Below are positions 59,931 through 64,000 of a stretch of 64,000 bases of DNA, one piece after another. Each line of letters opens with the position of its first letter. The first letter of the stretch is position 1. The position numbers were made by a program, and so were the translations under genes. The stretch spans positions 744,001 to 808,000 of the forward strand of contig JBGAKR010000001.1 of assembly GCA_044224315.1 (NCBI GenBank), written 5' to 3'. The notes beneath the pieces were generated by a model. The model saw nothing but the letters and a program-made list of their open reading frames with translations, was not told where the DNA came from and did not search any database. The DNA comes from JAGXTF01 sp044224315. Lineage in GTDB: Bacteria > Bacteroidota > Bacteroidia > NS11-12g > UBA955.

Positions 59931-60517
59931 ATAAAAAAAGACCGGTTATAATTTACCTGCTTGCCGCTGTATTTGTTGTCGCACTTGGACGGTGCAAAAC
60001 GCTATTCCAGAGTAATCCCATAAATATTCAGCACCCTAAACAAACATATGCAACTTTCACACGCACCTATATCCCTGGTGGTATTCCCACAGGTAGTCAA
60101 GAATGCATGGAATATGTTTATAAAGTAAATGGTGTAAACTATAGTAAATGTCCCGAAATTTGGTTGCATCCAATTAAGAACGAAAAATGTATTGTGATAT
60201 ATGATAGTTTAAATCCTGTCAATGCCATAATTTATCAAGAACTAAAAATATTTTTAGTAAATGAAAAACGCAGTAAACACTTTGGAATTGCATATAGCTT
60301 TGTAAATTATAAAGCTGAAAAATTCAAAGGGTTAAACTACTACTATGTATTGAATGATAAGAAATATTACGGAGGAACATTGATTAAGGACACCAGCGAC
60401 ATTAATAAATATAGAATTGGTGATACTGTACAAATTGTTTATAGTCTTGAAAATCCAGAACGCAGTATAGCTATATTGCATGAAAGAGATTTACAACGCT
60501 TAATTTTAAAACCGTAG
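59927..60517 (+). CDS. Lipoprotein downstream of Rhs tip B, candidate immunity protein
   Basis: A 196-aa predicted lipoprotein: hydrophobic signal (VIIYLLAAVFVVALGRC, Cys23), then a domain with QECMEYVYKVNGVNYSKCPE, IKNEKCIVIYDSLNP, NYYYVLNDKKYYGGT and RIGDTVQIVYSLENPERSI. The repeated V/I-x-Y pattern suggests a beta sandwich. The ATG overlaps the stop of tip B (ATGA), the usual position of an immunity gene in polymorphic-toxin systems; the role is inferred from position alone. A decayed paralogue follows at 60788-61407. The gap 60518-60787 contains nothing clear. Confidence 0.65.
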   Translation: MNKKRPVIIYLLAAVFVVALGRCKTLFQSNPINIQHPKQTYATFTRTYIPGGIPTGSQECMEYVYKVNGVNYSKCPEIWLHPIKNEKCIVIYDSLNPVNAIIYQELKIFLVNEKRSKHFGIAYSFVNYKAEKFKGLNYYYVLNDKKYYGGTLIKDTSDINKYRIGDTVQIVYSLENPERSIAILHERDLQRLILKP

Positions 60518-60787
60518 GACAAGAATAAAACAGTAACATGTAATAATTTAGCAAGGAACAGTAATTGGTTCTATGTATCACATAATAAAAAATATGACGG
60601 TTTATTTGTATTTTTATGCAGTGCTAGCGACGTACTATTAAATATTTAAAATTGAGTTAGAGAAACGAGAATTAAATTGGGAGTTTTGAAATATTGGAAC
60701 GAATGCCAATTTTCCAATAGTTGAACTTGTTGTTTTTTTAAAATACAGAAATTTCACAATAGATTTTGGAGAAAACAAATTTAAACG

Positions 60788-61407
60788 ATAAATAGTAAAA
60801 AATCGGTTATATTTTGCCTGATCACAGCAGTTGCCCTTATTGGGCTTATGCGGTGATACACGCTTTTGCACAGTAATCCACATAATGATTCAGCTTAGCA
60901 GGCAAAAATATGCGGCGCGTACACGTACCTCTCTCCCTATTGGCTTGGTTACAGGCGGTCTAACTTGAATAGAATGCGCTTAAATAGTTGATAGTAACAT
61001 TTGTTGCAGATGTCCTACAATTAGGTTAAATCTGAGGATGAATGAAAAATGTACTGTTATTTATGATAGTTTATTTCTGGAAAGGCATCATTCATTCGGA
61101 CAAAAGAGTATTTAAAACAGCCGAAACACGTATGTCACTGTTTGTTGTTGTTTCTGGCTTGGTTGATTTTAGAGATAAAACTATTAAAAGGTTGATTACC
61201 TATTAGAAGGATATAAAGAAGTTAGGAGGCAAAATACTAAGGCCTTCCAACGACATTCACGAGTATGTAAATGGGGATACCATCCAAAATATTTACAGCC
61301 CTGAGGATTCTGATCTTAGTATACCTATGCCACATCATTCTGATTGGAAACAATTAATCATAAACCCAATTAGAAAACCATTCGGTATCACTTCAAGCAT
61401 TAATTAA
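60788..61407 (+). pseudogene. Decayed paralogue of the lipoprotein 59927-60517
   Basis: Reading across stops and shifts gives fragments collinear with the upstream gene: SKKSVIFCLITAVALIGLMR then a TGA in place of the lipid Cys; TLLHSNPHND (versus TLFQSNPINI); MNEKCTVIYDSL (versus IKNEKCIVIYDSL); NGDTIQNIYSPEDSDLSI (versus IGDTVQIVYSLENPERSI); DWKQLIINP (versus DLQRLILKP). At least four stops and several shifts show it is dead. It implies duplication of the candidate immunity gene. Confidence 0.8.
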
Positions 61408-61612
61408 CATTTGAATTAACCAAGCTGTAGTTTATATTAAATTACAGCTATAATATTCTTTGTCTCACTAGAATGGTATCTAGATTTTCAACCATTTAAG
61501 CAAAATAACTTAGCCTCCTATACAAGAACCATGCATTTCTTTTCAATTTTGGCTGTTCTATCATTCTCTATTAATTTGGTGCCATTACAGTGACCAATAA
61601 GTCTGTTAATAC

Positions 61613-62287
61613 TTAATGAACTGTATTTCGAATAATTGAGCCCCCAAACTTCATTCCGACACAAAATGAACTGGTATTGGCAAATGATGAATTGACATTG
61701 TGAAAGGGTATTTTGACATTGTATCCACAAAAGAATTTTACCGAATAGGTTAGTTGATAATGTTTAGCGAGTTTGTTGCACTTAAATAAAGTCATATTTC
61801 TTGTCGAGAATTCAATCCCAAGGCCTTTGAAATAAGCTAGTTTTCTTAATTCTTGAAATCCATTAAATCGAACCGAATCATTTTTATAAAGTATAATTTG
61901 AGGTCCGATTTCACCGCAAATTCGAATGTTTAAAAATCTCTTGAATAATGGAGCATAAAAACCAGATGCAATTACTACATCCGTAATTCTGACATGTTCT
62001 TGTGGAATGTCATAAAATAATTTACTAATTCTAAAACCATATGATATTTGTATCTTTTTCTGACGATTGGAATAATAATCATATCCAAATTCATAAGATG
62101 GTAGATGTGCTTTTTTTATATTAGTATGCAAAATATTATTTAGCCCTTTAACTGTTGCTCTATCAGAATTCATTCTGTAACAAAGTCGCACAAAATCTTG
62201 ACTTTTACCTTGTTTCAAATAAAGAAATGAAATAACTTGAAACATCAGGATAGTGAAGAAATTAATTACTTTTGTTAGTTGAATCAT
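61613..62287 (-). CDS. Protein following Rhs tip A, candidate immunity or accessory protein
   Basis: A 224-aa protein with a hydrophobic N-terminus (FFTILMFQVISFLYL). The rest is beta-rich (YEFGYDYYSNRQKKIQISYGF, VVIASGFYAPLFKRFLNIRICGEIGPQIILY, YQLTYSVKFFCGYNVKI, FCVGMKFGGSII) and could be a small membrane barrel or sandwich. It overlaps the 3' end of the Rhs gene by 26 bp and is the next gene in its direction, the position of an immunity gene. No family recognised and no similarity to the lipoprotein after tip B. The gap 61408-61612 holds nothing recognisable. Confidence 0.6.
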   Translation of the reverse strand: MIQLTKVINFFTILMFQVISFLYLKQGKSQDFVRLCYRMNSDRATVKGLNNILHTNIKKAHLPSYEFGYDYYSNRQKKIQISYGFRISKLFYDIPQEHVRITDVVIASGFYAPLFKRFLNIRICGEIGPQIILYKNDSVRFNGFQELRKLAYFKGLGIEFSTRNMTLFKCNKLAKHYQLTYSVKFFCGYNVKIPFHNVNSSFANTSSFCVGMKFGGSIIRNTVH

Positions 62288-64000
62288 TTATCTTTTGTGT
62301 TATTTTCTTTTTCGAGGATGTAAGATCATTTTCCATCACAGATTTAATAGTGCTTTCAAGCTGGGTCCGTTTTGCTTTTGTTTCATTTAATTCCTGTTTC
62401 TTTTTTTTGTATTCGCTAACTTGTTTCTGTCGAGATTCATAATTCTCAATGAAAGCTCTATCTCCCTGGTCTCCTTTTTGCTTTTCTGCCTCATATTTAT
62501 CTTTATTTGAAAAAATGTAGTCTTCATTTGCGGTATGCTCTTCCCGATGTTGTTCTAAGTATTTTTCACACTCACTTTCCTTAGATCTCAATTTATCTAT
62601 CTTTTTTCTCGTTTCAATAATAGCCGGTATTTTATTAACCCGTTTCTCTAACATATTGATGATAGGATCAATCGATATGGCAAATACAAAATCACAAATT
62701 GGTCCAATAACAAAACTCACAACAGCGTAACTCACCCCCCTAGCCCCTTCGGGTAGATTGGCAAATTTATTGTTTGAATATAATGCCCGGCAAATACTAA
62801 TTGATGCGATATATCCGGCTGTTGAACCAGTTATTATCAAAGCGCCAAAAATCTTGTCTTCATCATTTGTAACGTTATCAAATAGTGATCTACCAAAAAG
62901 CAAAATTGGCCATTGACTGAAAAGGGCCATTTGCCTCATTAATTCTAATTCAACCCTGGGTGGTGCTGATGCAGCTAATACTCCCATTCGGCCGTCAATA
63001 TCCAATGTTGCAATTGGTGAATTATAACTAAATGAGTAAGTTGAAAGACTTACAAAGTGCCCCAATAACGGTTCAATGCTCAACCATCTCCCTAATCTCC
63101 CATCATAAATTCTGGCCCCAAAGTCAAAATTGTCAGCAGCGCCATCAGCTTCCTTCTCCTTCCCATTAAACCCAATTCTACCCGCCCTGGCTGCATAGCT
63201 GCGGGTTTGCATTACACTACCAAAAGGATAGTAATCTGTGATGCTTACAATCTCTGCTTCAAAGTAATTGCCAGCCATGGAAGTTTTATAAACCTTTTTG
63301 TCGGTAACCGTTGCCAACACATTGCCCAGATGGTTACTAAGCTCATAATCCGTCATACCGAGCATGCGGAACGTAGTAGAACTTGATAGTGAATAATTTG
63401 TGCTACCTAGTCGAAGAGTATCTTTCCTTCGCTTAGAACCATGTCTAAATATCCCATAAATATCATGCTCTTCAGAAACAAAAACTACCTGGCTGCTGCC
63501 ATTTGTATATTGCTGGTACCTGCACATTTCGTTGCCCTGCGCATCACGAAGATAATAATAAATTTTTTCAGTTGCGGCATTCAGGGGTTTGGGTTTTACT
63601 TTTTTCCACAAACGATTACCACTGGCATCGTAGCCAAATTCAAGGTCGGCCTTGGTACTGCCCCCGGTACGGGTTACTTTTTTGATTTTACCATATACAG
63701 TCCACTCAATGCTGGCAATTTGCTCCTGGTTGTCGCGGGTAAGGTTGCCCAACTCATCGTACCCATAGTTATTTGCGGTATTAATTGTGTTAGTTGTATT
63801 GTTAAATGCAGTTTGATCGTCAATATCATCTGAATAATTGGTGTTAAATGTCGGGTTGTCATTTACCGTGTAAAGTCTGTTGCTAACCAATCCGCTACCA
63901 CTTGTTTGGTAGTGATAAGTCAGGTCATCCAGGTTGGTAACGGCAGCACCCACACCCGCCCCATTGCGCTTTTGGGTTAGTATATTGCCCATGGCATCAT
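62262..64000 (-). CDS. Rhs-family protein, C-terminal part with tip A (5' end outside window)
   Basis: The frame is open to the right edge, so at least 579 residues belong to a longer protein. YD/Rhs repeats (AMGNILTQKRNG, YGYDELGNLTRDN, IEWTVYGKIKKVTR, FGYDASGNRLWKK, YYLRDAQGNEM) lead to the Rhs-associated core: HLGNVLATVTDKK, DYYPFGSVMQTRSYAARAGR, FGARIYDGRLGRWLSIEP, NSPIATLDIDGRMG. The unique tip (~245 residues) has two hydrophobic segments (ALIITGSTAGYIASISI, AVVSFVIGPICDFVFAI) and a long Lys/Glu-rich coiled coil (about 455-576). No nuclease or ADP-ribosyl motif is visible. A membrane-acting toxin or surface polymorphic protein is inferred. Confidence 0.9.
   Translation of the reverse strand, partial: DAMGNILTQKRNGAGVGAAVTNLDDLTYHYQTSGSGLVSNRLYTVNDNPTFNTNYSDDIDDQTAFNNTTNTINTANNYGYDELGNLTRDNQEQIASIEWTVYGKIKKVTRTGGSTKADLEFGYDASGNRLWKKVKPKPLNAATEKIYYYLRDAQGNEMCRYQQYTNGSSQVVFVSEEHDIYGIFRHGSKRRKDTLRLGSTNYSLSSSTTFRMLGMTDYELSNHLGNVLATVTDKKVYKTSMAGNYFEAEIVSITDYYPFGSVMQTRSYAARAGRIGFNGKEKEADGAADNFDFGARIYDGRLGRWLSIEPLLGHFVSLSTYSFSYNSPIATLDIDGRMGVLAASAPPRVELELMRQMALFSQWPILLFGRSLFDNVTNDEDKIFGALIITGSTAGYIASISICRALYSNNKFANLPEGARGVSYAVVSFVIGPICDFVFAISIDPIINMLEKRVNKIPAIIETRKKIDKLRSKESECEKYLEQHREEHTANEDYIFSNKDKYEAEKQKGDQGDRAFIENYESRQKQVSEYKKKKQELNETKAKRTQLESTIKSVMENDLTSSKKKITQKINDSTNKSN
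63163..63235 (-). repeat. 73-bp perfect inverted repeat, right copy (Rhs trunk/tip junction)
   Basis: Reverse complement of 58870-58942 with no mismatch. It lies inside the Rhs core just before the gene becomes tip-specific. Confidence 0.97.

Noticed and set aside
60638..60883. Minus-strand open frame of 81 codons between the lipoprotein and its pseudogene
   Set aside because: Overlaps the start of the plus-strand pseudogene and has no recognisable features; its N-terminal part is the antisense of that pseudogene.

Overview
The window reads as a chromosomal segment of a Bacteroidota bacterium, probably Chitinophagales/Sphingobacteriales-like. Three kinds of evidence point there. Protein families typical of the phylum are present: type IX secretion (T9SS) C-terminal sorting domains of type A and type B, a TonB-dependent receptor next to a DUF4249 lipoprotein, a WcaF-type acetyltransferase and ribosomal protein THX. 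Many genes carry the phylum's -7 promoter box TAnnTTTG just upstream of the start. Almost none show a Shine-Dalgarno sequence. No rRNA, convincing tRNA or CRISPR array was seen.

Layout. 1-5.3 kb: end of a T9SS-B surface protein, then ffh-pdxH-glycosyltransferase, and on the other strand fabI-THX. 5.3-10.7 kb: a Spy-like periplasmic protein and a coupled set made of a large T9SS-A adhesin-like protein, a small anchored protein and an ArnT-like glycosyltransferase. 10.7-19.1 kb: a compact eight-gene minus-strand operon for surface polysaccharide (Wzz, O-antigen polymerase/ligase, WcaF, GT2) into which an orphan OppC-type permease, a DUF4836-like protein and a small FtsX-type ABC transporter are inserted. 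19.2-28.4 kb: CBS protein, KdsC-like phosphatase, truncated haemoglobin, LamG lipoprotein, a deoxyhypusine-synthase-like enzyme, a serine hydrolase, two tandem paralogous lipoproteins and an APC permease. 28.5-37.1 kb: ACMSD-like decarboxylase, CAP-domain lipoprotein, recX, a phosphoesterase and a large BNR/sortilin-like secreted protein. 37.2-43.8 kb: the folA-Omp85-nadK-nuclease operon, and usp-crp. 43.8-54.7 kb: uvrB, a repeat-rich gap, an outer-membrane barrel protein, the TonB receptor/DUF4249 pair, gltA and lysS.

54.7-64 kb is accessory DNA and the most interesting part. A 206-bp miniature inverted-repeat element (MITE) with a CTAG target duplication splits a small lipoprotein gene; removing the element in silico restores the frame exactly. 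Next comes a tyrosine recombinase, followed by an Rhs system in two opposed halves: a full Rhs trunk entering from the right edge with one C-terminal tip, and an orphan tip facing it 4.2 kb away. Both carry the same 73 bp at the trunk/tip junction as a perfect inverted repeat, in the same reading frame. One inversion between them would exchange the toxin-like tip of the Rhs protein. Each tip is followed by its own small gene that overlaps it (candidate immunity genes), and a decayed copy of one of these lies between them.

Intergenic gaps carry several repeat families: an 80-bp tandem repeat, hairpin arrays, a dispersed AT-rich tract ending in AACAGCC, and the palindrome TTGTATATACAA. All names come from reading motifs by eye; no database search was run.
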